This document shows positions 35,918 to 45,952 of a DNA stretch of 64,000 nt, one piece after another. The translations under genes and the position numbers were made by a program. The notes under the pieces are model-generated. The model was given only the letters and a program-made list of their open reading frames with translations, ran no database searches and was not told the origin of the DNA. How positions within the stretch are numbered: the stretch's first letter is position 1; every line of letters begins with the position of its first letter. The DNA is from DATKNA01 sp963755755. Lineage in GTDB: Bacteria; Actinomycetota; Actinomycetes; Actinomycetales; Kineosporiaceae. The stretch is from assembly GCA_963755755.1 (NCBI GenBank), contig CAVWLJ010000010.1, positions 124,001 through 188,000 of the forward strand, read 5' to 3'.

Positions 35918-36352
35918 GTGACGGCAACCACCTTGACCCGCCCACCTCTGTCACCCGCCGCCCGCGTGCTGCTGGAACGGTCCCGCGCAGGGCTGTTCGC
36001 CGCGGCGGCCTCCCGGACCTGCAGCGAGCGGTACCAGGCGGCACACATGGCGGCGCTGCGCGCAGCCGCCGCGGTGCTCGCCGTCCGGGGCCGTCCGGGA
36101 TCGCGCGGCGGTCCGCGCAGCGTGTGGGAGGTGCTCCCGCGCATCGCTCCCGAGATGGCGGAGTGGGCCGCCTTCTTCGCGGCGACCGCCACCCGCCGGG
36201 CCGCCGTCGAGGCCGGCCGGGGCGACGTCATCACCCCCCGGGAGGCGGACGACCTCCTGCGCGACGCCGAGGCCTTCCACCACGTCGTCGAGGCGTCCTT
36301 CGGCCTGCCCTACCAGCAGGTGCTCCCTGGCGCCTACCCCGCCTGCATCTGA
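35918..36352 (+). CDS. SAV_6107-family HEPN-domain protein
   Basis: A predicted all-helical HEPN protein of 144 residues (SPAARVLLERSRAGLFAAAASRTCSERYQAAHMAALRAAAAVL, then WAAFFAATATRRAAVEAG and a C-terminal YQQVLPGAYP). GTG 35918 is preferred because GGAGG lies 5 bases upstream. An in-frame ATG at 35750 would add 56 acidic, proline-rich residues without a ribosome site. No canonical RX4-6H ribonuclease motif is evident. It lies between DUF6504 and the DnaE2-like gene, 18 bases from the latter, so it is likely SOS-induced. The function is unknown. Confidence 0.78.
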   Translation: MTATTLTRPPLSPAARVLLERSRAGLFAAAASRTCSERYQAAHMAALRAAAAVLAVRGRPGSRGGPRSVWEVLPRIAPEMAEWAAFFAATATRRAAVEAGRGDVITPREADDLLRDAEAFHHVVEASFGLPYQQVLPGAYPACI

Positions 36353-36370
36353 GGGCGGGGGAGGTCTGTC

Positions 36371-39300
36371 GTGTCCTTCCCTCACCTGCACGTCTCCTCC
36401 GGCTACTCCCTGCGGTACGGCGCGTCCACACCGGCGGCCCTGGTGGAGGCGGCGGCGGCCCAGGGGATGGACACCCTCGCCCTCACCGACCGGGACGGGC
36501 TGTACGGCGCCGTGAAGTTCGTCCTCGCCTGCCGGGCCGCGGGGATCGCGCCGATCCTCGGTGTCGACCTCGCGGTCGAGCCCACCGGGCTCCTCACCGG
36601 GCTGCCCGCCTGGGCGGACCCGACGGCGGCCCCGGGGAGCACCGCACGGACGCCGGTGCGCGGCGGCGCGAGCGTCGACCCGAGGTTCCCGCGGGTGACC
36701 GTCCTCGCCCGTGGCACGGACCTCGCCGGGGGCCTCGATCCCGGCGCCGGGTGGGGGCGGCTCTGCCGGCTCGTCTCGGACACCCACCTGCGGGGTGAGC
36801 GTGGTCGGCCGGTGGCGACGCTCGCCTCGGTGGCGGCACACGCGCCCGTGGTCCCCGGAGGTCCGGGCGCCCTCGTCGTGCTCCTCGGGCCCGACTCGGA
36901 GGTGGGCCGTGCGGTGCTGGCCCGGCGCCCCGACGTCGCGCGCGCCGTGCTCGCTCGCTGGGCCGACGCCCTGCCTCCCGGCGCGCTCGCCGTCGAGGTC
37001 GTCTGCCACCACGGCCCGCAGGGAGCTCCCGCGAGCGTCGGTCACGCCGCCCGGATGCTCGAGCTCGCCCGGGATGCCGGCGTCCCCGCGGTGCTGACGA
37101 ACGCCGTCCGGTACGTCGACCCGAGCGGCGCGGCCACGGCCGACGTCCTCGACGCCGCGCGGAGGCTCGTCCCGCTCGACGAGCGCCACCTCGACCGGGT
37201 GAGCGACGAGGGCCACCTCGCCGGTCCGGGCCGGATGGCCGCGGTCGCCCATGAGGTGGCCCGCGCCGCCGGCGATCCCGTGGCGGCCGCGGCACTCCTC
37301 GCGACCACCGAGGCCGTCGCCGCGCGGTGCCGGCTCGACCCCCAGGGCGACCTCGGACTCGACTCGGTGCACCTGCCGGAGAACCACGTGCTGGGCCTGG
37401 ACGAGCTGGCGGAGGCGGACGTCCGGCTCCGCAAGGCCTGCGAGTCGGAGATCGACCACTTCTATCCGGGCGCGGCCCAGAGCCGGGAGGTCGTGCAGCG
37501 GCTCGACGACGAGCTGGAGACGATCCGCAAGCTCGGCTTCGCCTCCTACTTCCTCACCGTCCAGGAAGTCTGCAAGATCATCAAGGACCTCGGGGTCCGC
37601 GTGGCGGCCCGAGGCTCGGGGGCCGGCAGCCTGGTGAACTACCTGCTCGGGATCTCCGGCGTCGACCCGCTGCGCTACGGGCTGCTCATGGAGCGCTTCC
37701 TCACCCCGATGCGGATCGCGCTGCCGGACATCGACCTCGACGTCGAGTCCGCCCGCCGCACCGAGGTCTACGAGGCGATCCTCGAGCGGTTCGGCGCCGA
37801 CCGCGTCGCCTGCGTGTCGATGATGGACACCTACCGGGTGCGGCACGCGATCCGCGACGTGGGTGCCGCCCTCGGGCTGCCGCCCGCCGAGATCGACGTC
37901 ATCGCCAAGTCGTTCCCGCACATCCGGGCCCGCGACGTCCGCCACGCCCTCGCCGAGCTGCCCGAACTGCGGGCGTCGGGCATCGCCTCCGAACGGCTCG
38001 GCGTGCTCTTCGACCTCGTCGAGTCACTCGACGGCCTGCCCCGGCACGTCGCGCTGCATCCCTGCGGCGTCCTCATCTCCGACGCGAGCCTGCTCGACCG
38101 CACCCCCGTGGAGGCCAGCTGGCTCGGCTTCCCGATGAGCCAGTTCGACAAGGACGACGTCGAGCAGATGGGCCTGCTCAAGCTCGACGTCCTCGGCATC
38201 CGGATGCAGTCGGCGATGGCCTACGCGGTCCAGGAGGTGCAGCGGGTCGACGGTGCGGACGCCGTCCGTGCCGGTGAGCACGACCCGCAGGCGCCGTACA
38301 TCGACCCCGCCAGCGGCGTGATCGACCTGGACACCGTCCCGCACGACGACGAGCCGACCTACAAGCTCATCCGGACCGCCCACACCCTCGGCTGCTTCCA
38401 GATCGAGTCGCCCGGTCAGCGTGAGCTCATCGGCAAGTTCGGCCCCGAGCGGTTCCTCGACCTCGTCATCGACATCTCACTGTTCCGGCCCGGCCCGGTG
38501 AAGTCGGACATGGTGACCCCGTTCCTGCGGGCGCGGCAGGGCTGGGACGAGCCCGACTACCTGCACGAGCGGCTCAAGGACGCGCTCGAGCCGACGGCCG
38601 GCGTGGTCGTCTTCCACGAACAGGTGCTCGAGATCATCGATGCGATGACGAACTGCGGTCTCAGCGCAGGCCGACGAGGTGCGGCGCACGCTCGGCAGCC
38701 GGGAGGGGCAGCTCGAGGTCGAAGAGTGGTTCCGGCCGGTCGCCCGCCGGCAGGGCTTCGACGAGGCGACCATCGACCGGGTCTGGGAGGTGCTCAAGGC
38801 CTTCGCCTCGTTCGGCTTCTGCAAGGCGCACGCCGCCGCGTTCGCGCTGCCGACCTACCAGTCCGCGTGGCTCAAGGCGCACCACCCCGCGGCGTTCCTC
38901 GCGGGCGTCCTCACCCACGACCCCGGCATGTACCCCAAGCGGCTGATCCTCGACGACGCCCGCAACCTCGGGATCGCGGTGCTCCCGCTGGACGTCAACC
39001 AGTCGGGGCCGACGTACCGGGTCGAGAAGGTGACCTGGTGGGACGAGCCACCGCCCCGGGTCCTCGGCCAGCTCGAGGATCCGCAGGCGTCCCCGGCCCG
39101 GGCACGGCCCCAACCCGGCCTGCCCGACGGCCGCGCGTACGGCATCCGGTTGTCGCTCGCCGACGTCAAGGGCATCACCGAGGCCGAGGTCGAGCGGATC
39201 GTCGCCGGCCAGCCGTTCCACTCGCTCGCCGATTTCTGGCACCGCGCCGGGGTGTCCCGCCCGGTCGTCGAGCGGCTGGTGATCGCCGGTGCCTTCGACA

Positions 39301-40484
39301 CCCTCTACGGTCTCGGGTCGCCGGCCCCCGTGCGGCGCCGGGGCAAGGTCACGCGACGCGACCTGCTGCTGCAGGTCGCCGAGCTCGACCGGTGGACCCG
39401 GGCGGCGACCCGGATGGACCGGCGAGGCCGGACGGCGCGGCGGCCCTCGGCTCCGGTCGCGCCGGCTCCGGCCGTCGACGGGGTCCGGGAGGCGGCCGCC
39501 CGACAGTCGCAGGCGGCGCGTCCGGTGACGCCCGCGGAGCTCCAGCCCGTCCAGCTCGCCCTCGACCTGGGAGACGCGCCGGACGAGACGGTGCCGGCGG
39601 GCCTGGCGGAGATGACGGGGGCCGAGCGGGTCCGAGCCGAACTGGAGGTACTCGGGCTCGACGCGAGCCGGCACGTGCTCGACTTCTACACGCCGCTGCT
39701 CGACGCGCTCGGCGTCACCCGCTCGGAGGACCTGCTGCGGCGGCGCAGCCGCTCGGACCTGCTCGTGGCCGGCGTCAAGGTCGCGACGCAGACCCCACCG
39801 ATCCGCTCCGGGCGCCGGGTCGTCTTCCTCACCCTCGACGACGCCACCGGCCCCGTCGACGCTACGTTCTTCGAGGACGTCCAGGGGCCCTACGCCGCGA
39901 CGGTCTTCCACTCCTGGCTGCTCGTCGTCCGCGGCGTGCTGCGCCGGACCGGCCCGCGCGGCGTCAGCCTGCGGGCCACGGGTGCCTGGGAGTTGCCGGT
40001 GCTCTGGGACGCGTGGACCGCCGGTGGCGTCGAGGAGGTCCGCGCTCTGCTGGAGACCGCCCCGGGCTGGGCCGGCGCGACCGAGGGCGCGGTCAGCGGG
40101 GCGGCGGCGAGCCGCTCCTCCCGGCCGGTGCTCGCTCGCCCGCCGGTCGCCGATCTCGGCGGGGGCATCAACCCGCCGTACGACCGCGCGGCCGAGGAGG
40201 CAGCGAGCGGTCTGCCCGTCGGCGACCGCGAGCCGGAGGGGTCCGGGCGGGGACGTGCCGGCGGCATGGGCGGGGGAGCGGTGTACCGGCGGGTGTTCAT
40301 CGACTACGCCACGGGTTATCGGCAGTCGCCGTACGCCGACGTCGGGACCCCAGGCGACCAGACCCGGGACACCCGGCGCATGGCGGCGGCCGAGACCTCG
40401 CAGGAGCGGTCGGACCAGCGGCAGCGTCGTGCTGAGCCGCCGCGCAAGCTGTGGCACGCGAGCCCGGGGAGCTCCGGCCGGTGA
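36371..40484 (+). CDS. dnaE2: DnaE2-like (C-family, error-prone type) DNA polymerase III alpha subunit (frame break at 38666)
   Basis: About 1370 residues after removing one G at 38666, which joins MTNCGLS to QADEVRRTLGS. Domains in order: PHP (FPHLHVSSGYSLRYGAST), polymerase palm and fingers with catalytic LPDIDLD and LLKLDVLG (third Asp), the FQIESPGQRELIGKF segment and GFCKAHAAAFALPTYQSAWLK, then HhH (LADFWHRAGVSRPVVERL), OB fold (VVFLTLDDATGPVDATFFEDV) and a long tail ending RKLWHASPGSSG. The start is GTG 36371 with GGGGGAGG upstream. The LexA box and DUF6504/HEPN partners argue for the damage-induced DnaE2 class, not replicative DnaE1. It is longer than typical DnaE2 (~1080). Confidence 0.85.
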
Positions 40485-40494
40485 CCCCACCTCG

Positions 40495-40566
40495 CCGATC
40501 ATACAAATCCCACCGATCATGCGAACCCGTCCGATCCTGGGAACTTGTCCGATCATGCGAGGCGGC
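40495..40566. repeat. Four tandem copies of a degenerate 18-bp repeat
   Basis: Units start at 40495, 40513, 40531 and 40549 with exact 18-base spacing. The clearest is CCGATCATGCGAACCCGT. The reverse complement of the same unit occurs twice in tandem at 43411-43446. The array fills the space between dnaE2 and the methyltransferase promoter. Confidence 0.85.
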
Positions 40567-40624
40567 CTCGCGTGCGGGTGAGTGAGCACCGCGTCGACGC
40601 GGCGTCGGTGTCGGTGGCCGTCGC

Positions 40625-40630
40625 TAGGGT
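40625..40630 (+). promoter_or_regulatory. -10 element for the methyltransferase gene
   Basis: TAGGGT 42 bases before the GTG at 40673, allowing a leader that contains the AGGAG ribosome site at 40661-40665. Confidence 0.4.
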
Positions 40631-40672
40631 GGGCCCGTCCGTAGCCCCCCGTCCTCCCGCAGGAGATCCCTG

Positions 40673-41461
40673 GTGTCCGACGATCCCGCGCGCCGCTGGG
40701 CCACCCGTGCCGATCCGCGCCTGGCCGTCCGGACCGCGGTCGTGCGGGAGACGCTCGACACGCTGCTCGCGGAGCAGGCCGAAGCCCTCGGCCGGTCCAC
40801 GCTCCAGGTCGTCGACGTCGGTGGTGGCACGGGCGGCCTCGCGGTGCCGCTGGCGGAGCTCGGCCATTCCGTCACCGTCGTCGATCCCAGCCCCGATGCC
40901 CTTGCCGCCCTACAGCGCCGGGCCGCGGACGCCGGGGTCGCCGGCCGCGTCCGTGCCGAGCAGGGGGACGCCGGTGCGCTCGCTCCGGTGGTCGGCGTCG
41001 CCTCCGCCGATCTGCTGCTCTGCCACGGCGTCCTGGAGTACGTCGACGATCCCAAGGCCGCCGTGCTCGACATGCTCGAGGTGCTCCGGCCCGGTGGCCT
41101 GGTCAGTGTGCTCGTCGCCCAGCGGCTCGGCGCCCTGCTGGCCCGGGCGCTGTCCGGACGGTTCGGCGCGGCCCGGCGCGTCCTGGAGGATCCGCTGGGT
41201 CGCACCGGTCCGGACGATCCGATGCCACGCCGTTTCGATCGCGCGTCGTTACTCGCGCTGTTCGAGGCCGAGCCCGTGCGCCTGCGGGCCGTCCACGGCG
41301 TCCGGCTCGTCACCGACCTGCTCCCCGGCGCGCTCGTCGACGGGGACGTCGCGGCCGGTCAGGCGCTGCTCGAGCTCGAACGTGCCGCGAGCCGTCACCC
41401 GGAGTTGGCGGCCGTCTCCGCCCAGCTCCACGTCGTCCTGCAGCGCGAGCGGGCGTCCTGA
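40673..41461 (+). CDS. Class I SAM-dependent methyltransferase
   Basis: A 262-residue Rossmann methyltransferase. Motif I is VVDVGGGTGGLAVPLAELG (46-64), motif II VTVVDPSPDAL, motif IV ADLLLCHGVLEYVDDP, and post-motif VLRPGGLVSVLVA. The N-terminal helix RWATRADPRLAVRTAVVRETLDTLL is conserved in this actinobacterial subgroup, which resembles CmoA/SmtA-type enzymes. It is 24 bases from dinB and probably co-transcribed. The substrate is unknown. Confidence 0.87.
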   Translation: MSDDPARRWATRADPRLAVRTAVVRETLDTLLAEQAEALGRSTLQVVDVGGGTGGLAVPLAELGHSVTVVDPSPDALAALQRRAADAGVAGRVRAEQGDAGALAPVVGVASADLLLCHGVLEYVDDPKAAVLDMLEVLRPGGLVSVLVAQRLGALLARALSGRFGAARRVLEDPLGRTGPDDPMPRRFDRASLLALFEAEPVRLRAVHGVRLVTDLLPGALVDGDVAAGQALLELERAASRHPELAAVSAQLHVVLQRERAS

Positions 41462-41485
41462 GCCGGGCGGCGAGGAGGTGAGCGC

Positions 41486-42784
41486 ATGAGCAGGCGGCAG
41501 CTCGACCGCCTCAGGGGCAGCGACGACGCGCTCTCCGGCGACGACACCGGCTGCACGATCCTCCACGTCGACATGGACGCCTTCTACGCATCGGTCGAAC
41601 TCATCGACCGCCCCGACCTGCGCGGGCGGCCCGTGATCGTCGGCGGGGGGAGCACCCGGGGGGTCGTCCTCTCCGCGACCTACGAGGCGCGGGCCTTCGG
41701 CGTCCACTCGGCCATGCCGATGGGGCGGGCCCGCCGGCTCTGCCCGCAGGCCGTCGTGATCGAGCCGGAGCACGCCCGCTACAGCGAGGTCTCCCGCGGA
41801 GTGATGGAGATCTTCAGGTCGATCACGCCCTACGTCGAACCGCTCAGCCTCGACGAGGCGTTCCTCGACGTCGCGGGTGCGGTCCGGCGGCTCGGCAGTC
41901 CCTCCGCCATCGCGACCCTCATCCGGAACCGGGTCGCCGACGAGCAGCAGATCACGTGCTCGGTGGGCGTCGCCGCGACCAAGTTCGTCGCCAAGCTGGC
42001 CTCCGCGCGCGCCAAACCCGACGGCCTGCTCGTCGTCCCCAGTCACGAGACCGTCGCGTTCCTGCACGGGCTCAGCGTCGGTGCCCTGTGGGGGGTGGGG
42101 GAGCGGACCGAGGAGGTGCTCGGCAGGCTCGGGCTGCGCACCGTGTCGGACATCGCCCACACCCCGGTCGACACCTTGAAGCGAGCTCTCGGCGAGGCCG
42201 TCGGGACGCACCTGCACCAGCTCGCGTGGGGGCGCGATCCGCGCAAGGTCGTCCCGGAGCAGGTGGAGAAGAGTATCGGCGCGGAGGAGACCTTCGCCCG
42301 GGACATCGACGATCAGGACGTCGTCCTGCGCGAGGTCCTGCGGCTCTCCGAGCGCGTCGCCGCCCGGCTGCGGGCGAGCGACGCGGTGGGGCGGACGGTC
42401 GTGATCAAGGTCCGCTTCGCCGACTTCACGACGATCACGCGGTCCCGCACCCTGCCGGAGCACACCGACGTCGGGCGTGTGGTCTACGCGACGGCCCGTG
42501 ACCTCTTCCTCCGGCTCGGGCTGGATCGGGCCAGACTCCGCCTCGTCGGTGTCCGCGTGGAGGGGCTGGCGCCCGCCACGGTCGGGCATCGTCAGCTTGC
42601 TCTCGACGAGCGACCGCAGGGGTGGCGCGAGGCCGAACGTGCCGTGGACCGGGCCAGCGCACGTTTCGGGCCGGGCGTCGTACGGCCGGCGGCCCTCGTT
42701 CCGGACGAATCCGTACGATCCACCGACGCATCCGGACCCTCAGCGACGACCTTCGCACCCCTCGAACTCGGAGAGTCTCCCTAA
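41486..42784 (+). CDS. dinB: DNA polymerase IV (Y family)
   Basis: Translesion polymerase of 432 residues. Catalytic motifs are LHVDMDAFYASVE and SLDEAFLDV with YEARAFGVHSAMPM between. The thumb HhH is in ALWGVGERTEEVLGRLGL and the little finger around VVIKVRFADFTTITRSRTL. Intact, with ATG 41486 after GAGGAGG. The extended C-terminus (about 40 residues after FGPGVVRPAAL) lacks an obvious QLxLF-type clamp motif except QLALDE near residue 371. It lies 1 kb after dnaE2, so it may act with it. Confidence 0.94.
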   Translation: MSRRQLDRLRGSDDALSGDDTGCTILHVDMDAFYASVELIDRPDLRGRPVIVGGGSTRGVVLSATYEARAFGVHSAMPMGRARRLCPQAVVIEPEHARYSEVSRGVMEIFRSITPYVEPLSLDEAFLDVAGAVRRLGSPSAIATLIRNRVADEQQITCSVGVAATKFVAKLASARAKPDGLLVVPSHETVAFLHGLSVGALWGVGERTEEVLGRLGLRTVSDIAHTPVDTLKRALGEAVGTHLHQLAWGRDPRKVVPEQVEKSIGAEETFARDIDDQDVVLREVLRLSERVAARLRASDAVGRTVVIKVRFADFTTITRSRTLPEHTDVGRVVYATARDLFLRLGLDRARLRLVGVRVEGLAPATVGHRQLALDERPQGWREAERAVDRASARFGPGVVRPAALVPDESVRSTDASGPSATTFAPLELGESP

Positions 42785-42854
42785 GTCACGTCAAGTGACC
42801 CAGCCCGTGTGTCGAGGATGTGCTGACCGGGTTTCGCACCGGCGTGGCCCGACC

Positions 42855-42860
42855 TATCCT
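42855..42860 (+). promoter_or_regulatory. -10 element for DUF3040 gene
   Basis: TATCCT lies 33 bases before the GTG start at 42894, with an AGGAGG ribosome site (42883-42888) between. Confidence 0.45.
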
Positions 42861-42893
42861 GTCTCCATCGCACCACGTACCCAGGAGGTCGAC

Positions 42894-43280
42894 GTGCCGC
42901 TCTCGGAGAACGAGCAGCGCCTGCTCGAGCAGATGGAGCGCGCTCTCTACGCCGAGGACCCGAAGTGGGCCTCGGCCATGCGGGGCGCCGTTCGTCGATC
43001 GAGTTCCGCGCGTCGGCTGATCCTCGGCGTCGGGGGGATCGTCCTCGGGCTGGTCCTCCTCCTGGTGGGCGTCGCCCAGCAGGCTGTGATCGTCGGCATC
43101 ATCGGCTTCGTCGTCATGCTCGCCGCTTTCGCCTACACCGTCTCCTCGCGCCGACGGCCCGGCGGCCCCACCGGCGTGGTGAACCGCGCCGGCGGCGTCC
43201 GCCCGGTCAACACCCGCCGGCGCAGCTCGTTCATGCAGCGTCTCGAGGAGCGCTGGGAGCGCCGCCGCAACGAGCGCTGA
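42894..43280 (+). CDS. DUF3040 membrane protein
   Basis: A 128-residue protein of a family conserved in actinobacteria near dinB and the dcw cluster. N-terminal PLSENEQRLLEQMERALYAEDPKWASAM is the family hallmark, followed by two adjacent TM helices (~45-90) and a basic tail (FMQRLEERWERRRNER). Function unknown. It has its own TATCCT promoter and ends in a strong hairpin. Confidence 0.9.
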   Translation: MPLSENEQRLLEQMERALYAEDPKWASAMRGAVRRSSSARRLILGVGGIVLGLVLLLVGVAQQAVIVGIIGFVVMLAAFAYTVSSRRRPGGPTGVVNRAGGVRPVNTRRRSSFMQRLEERWERRRNER

Positions 43281-43297
43281 CCTCCGACCGTCTCGAC

Positions 43298-43321
43298 GGC
43301 CCCCGCCTCCGGGCGGGGGCC
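43298..43321 (+). terminator. Rho-independent-type hairpin after DUF3040
   Basis: GGCCCCCGCC and GGCGGGGGCC pair perfectly around a 4-base loop, 18 bases after the stop, followed by GCGGTCGTTTGT. The T-run is weak, as often in high-GC actinobacteria. Confidence 0.7.
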
Positions 43322-43410
43322 GCGGTCGTTTGTCGGCGACCACCGTCGAGCCGGGATCGGCGCTCCGCTCGTGAGTGCCACCCGCAGCGCCGTCGTCCTC
43401 AGCCGTTCGT

Positions 43411-43446
43411 CGCCGCGGTTTGCATGATCGCCGCGGTTTGCATGAT
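43411..43446. repeat. Two tandem copies of the 18-bp repeat (inverted orientation)
   Basis: CGCCGCGGTTTGCATGAT occurs twice in direct succession. Its complement (ATCATGCAAACC...) matches the units at 40495-40566. Downstream, 43475-43569 is GGC/GGCAGC-rich low-complexity DNA with no gene, up to the end of the convergent TgpA gene. Confidence 0.85.
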
Positions 43447-43569
43447 CGGCGCCAGAAGGGGGAGCGGCGGAGTGGACCTCGACAGCGGCAGCGGCAGGGA
43501 GCGGGGCGGCAGGCGGCAGCGGCAGCGGGCGGGCGGGGCTGACGAGGCCGGCGGAGGCGCTGGCGGGGG

Positions 43570-45952
43570 TCAGCGGCGACGGCCGGAGCTGACCAGCTTG
43601 CGGACCTCGTCGCCCATCTGCTCGCTCACCCGGCGACTCGCGTTCCCGCCGGCGGTCTCGGCCGATCGCGCGGCCCCCGTCACCGCGGCGACCCCGGACG
43701 CCGGGAACAGCCGGGCGAGCCGACGTCGCCGGGCCGGCAGCTGGTCGGCGACGAGCTCCGCCACCTCCCGCACGTCCGCGCGCAGCCGGGCCGGGTCCCC
43801 GCCCTGACCGCCGGGCGGCGCGTAGCGGGCGGCCTCGACCTCCGCGACGAGCCGCTCGAGTGGCGCCGCCTCGGTCGTGGGGACGTACTCGGCTCCCACC
43901 AGCCACTGCCGCAGCCCGCGCGGCGTCAACGACGGCGACAGCGGTACCCCGAGGTCGCCCAGGCGTTCGCCGAGCTCCTCGAGCGCCGCCTCCGCGCGCG
44001 CCGTCCGGGTCTTCGCACGCAGCCAGCGCCGTCGTCGCACCAGGCGTGCGGCCGCTGCCGGGCTCGCGGCCGCCAGCAGGACCAGCGCGGCCACCAGGTA
44101 CCAGGGCCAGGGGATCGCGGCCAGGACCCGTCGCCAGAGGGCCGGGTCCTCGACCGCACCGCCCTCACCCGGGTCCGCCTGCGTCGCCTTGTTGGAGAGC
44201 GTGGTCGGCGACGGGGACGCCGACGAGACGCTGGCGGACGCCGAGGCGCTCGGCTGCCCGCTCTGCCCGCCGGCGGAGCTGACCACGTCGGGGACGCCCG
44301 CCGTGCGCGCCGGGGGCGTGGGCTCGAACCGGACCCAGCCGATCCCGGTGAAGTACAGCTCCGGCCACGCGTGCGCGTCGCTGACCCGCACCGTCCACGA
44401 GCCGTTGCCGTTGTTGCTGCCGGGCAGGAAGCCGACGGCGACCCGCGCCGGGATGTTCAGCGTCCGCGCCATCACGGCCATCGCGGAGGCGAAGTGCACG
44501 CAGTAGCCGGACTTGCGCTGCAGGAAGGCGAGGATCGCGTCCTGGCCGCCGTCCGTCCGCCCGTCGCCGGGGGCCTGCGTCGAGTAGCTGAACTCCGGGC
44601 TCCGCAGCCAGTTCCGCAGGGCCACCGCCTTCTCGTACGGCGTCCCCGAGCCGGCGCGCTGCTCGGCGATCCGCTTGATCTCGGGGTCGATGCGGGGGAG
44701 GGCGAGGTCGCCCTTGACGCTGTCCGGCACCGCGGCGGTCTCGTCCAGCTGGGCCGCGGTGGGCTGGACCAGGTAGTGGTCGACGGTGTAGTTGAGGTCC
44801 TTCGCGGTCGACCCGTCCCCGACGATGTTCAGCGTCGAGGCGTCGAAGTACCAGTTCCCGGACACGTTCACGGAGCGCCACGGGTACGGGACCGGCAGGT
44901 AGCGCTGGGCCAGGGAGCCCACCTTGATCTTGGTCGTGACGCGCTGCACGGGGACGCCGGCGTCGAGCCCGGGTGCGAGAGACACGCCCTCCTGGGGCTT
45001 CTGGGTCCGCTGGATCTGCACCCGGCTGGGCTGCCACGTGTCGCCGGTGAAGTCGTCGTCGACGACGATGCGCAGCGGCTGCGGGGCCGTCTGCGTCGTC
45101 GTGAACGTGATGATCGGCTGATCGCTCTGGTCGGCGAGATCCTGGCGGAGCGCGAGGAACGGATTGATCACCGTGACGGCGCTGCTGCCCCTGCCCTTGC
45201 CGCCGCCGCCGGTGCCGCTGGTCAAGGCCCGCTCGCCCAGACCCGGCACGAGGATCGGCAGGAGGACGGCGGCCGCCAGGCTGGCCACCACGATGCTGCG
45301 CGCCCCGTCGAGCCCGATCGTCCACGTCGACCCGGCACCACCGCGCGTACCCACACCCAGGACGCGGCCCCAGGCCTGGACGCGGTCGATCGAGTCGACG
45401 GCGACGAGCACGAGGAAGCCGGCCGCGGCGAAGAGGAAGAGGGTCCAGTCGAGACCGTCGGGCAGCACCGCCGCCGGCACGCAGTACACGGCGAGCAGCG
45501 GCAGCCCGGCGACCGCAGGCCGGCGCAGGGTGACGGCGATGACGTCGACGGCGAGCGCCACCAGCGCGAGCCCGGTGGTCGTGACGAACCCGACGCCGAC
45601 GTGCGGCGGCACCGGGGGAGCGGACCGGTGCATGGCCTGCACGCCCTGCGAGAACAGGTCGCTGCCGGCGGCCACCGTGTCCGGCACGGGCAGGATGCCC
45701 GAACCAGGCGGCGTCCGGCAGGAAGATCGCTGTCACGGCGAGCACCCACACCACGGCCTGCGCGGCCACGACGATCGCGGCGGAGCCGGTGAACCGGCGC
45801 GCGACCACGCCCGTCGCCGCGACCAGTGCCGCGAGGAAGGTCAGCGCCAGGAACCAGCTCTCGCCCTCGACGACGGGGAGGACCGTGAGGCTCGCCAGCA
45901 TCGTCGCGATCCAGCTGGCGACGGCCATCCGGAGGGCCGAGGAGACGTTCAC
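43570..45952 (-). CDS. TgpA-like membrane transglutaminase (DUF3488/transglutaminase/DUF4129) (frame break near 45700)
   Basis: About 793 residues after repair. Six to seven N-terminal TM helices (from MAVASWIATMLASLTVLP), an external transglutaminase core with the catalytic Cys in RKSGYCVHFASAMAVMAR and His in VSDAHAWPELYF, a Ser/Ala-rich linker, one TM helix (WYLVAALVLLAAASPAAA) and a cytoplasmic C-terminal domain. One extra G at 45697-45702 separates AVTAIFLPDAAWF from GILPVPDTVAAGSD. The start is GTG 45952, overlapping the DUF58 stop. MoxR-DUF58-TgpA operons are widespread; the physiological substrate is unknown. Confidence 0.87.

Noticed and set aside
36371..40484. Assigning the polymerase as replicative DnaE1
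   Set aside because: The LexA-controlled operon, DUF6504/HEPN partners and the proximity of dinB favour the inducible DnaE2 class; a family tree would settle it.
40673..41461. Treating the methyltransferase as a restriction-modification or DNA methylase gene
   Set aside because: It lacks the NPPY/DPPY or PCQ motifs of DNA methylases and no endonuclease or specificity gene is nearby.
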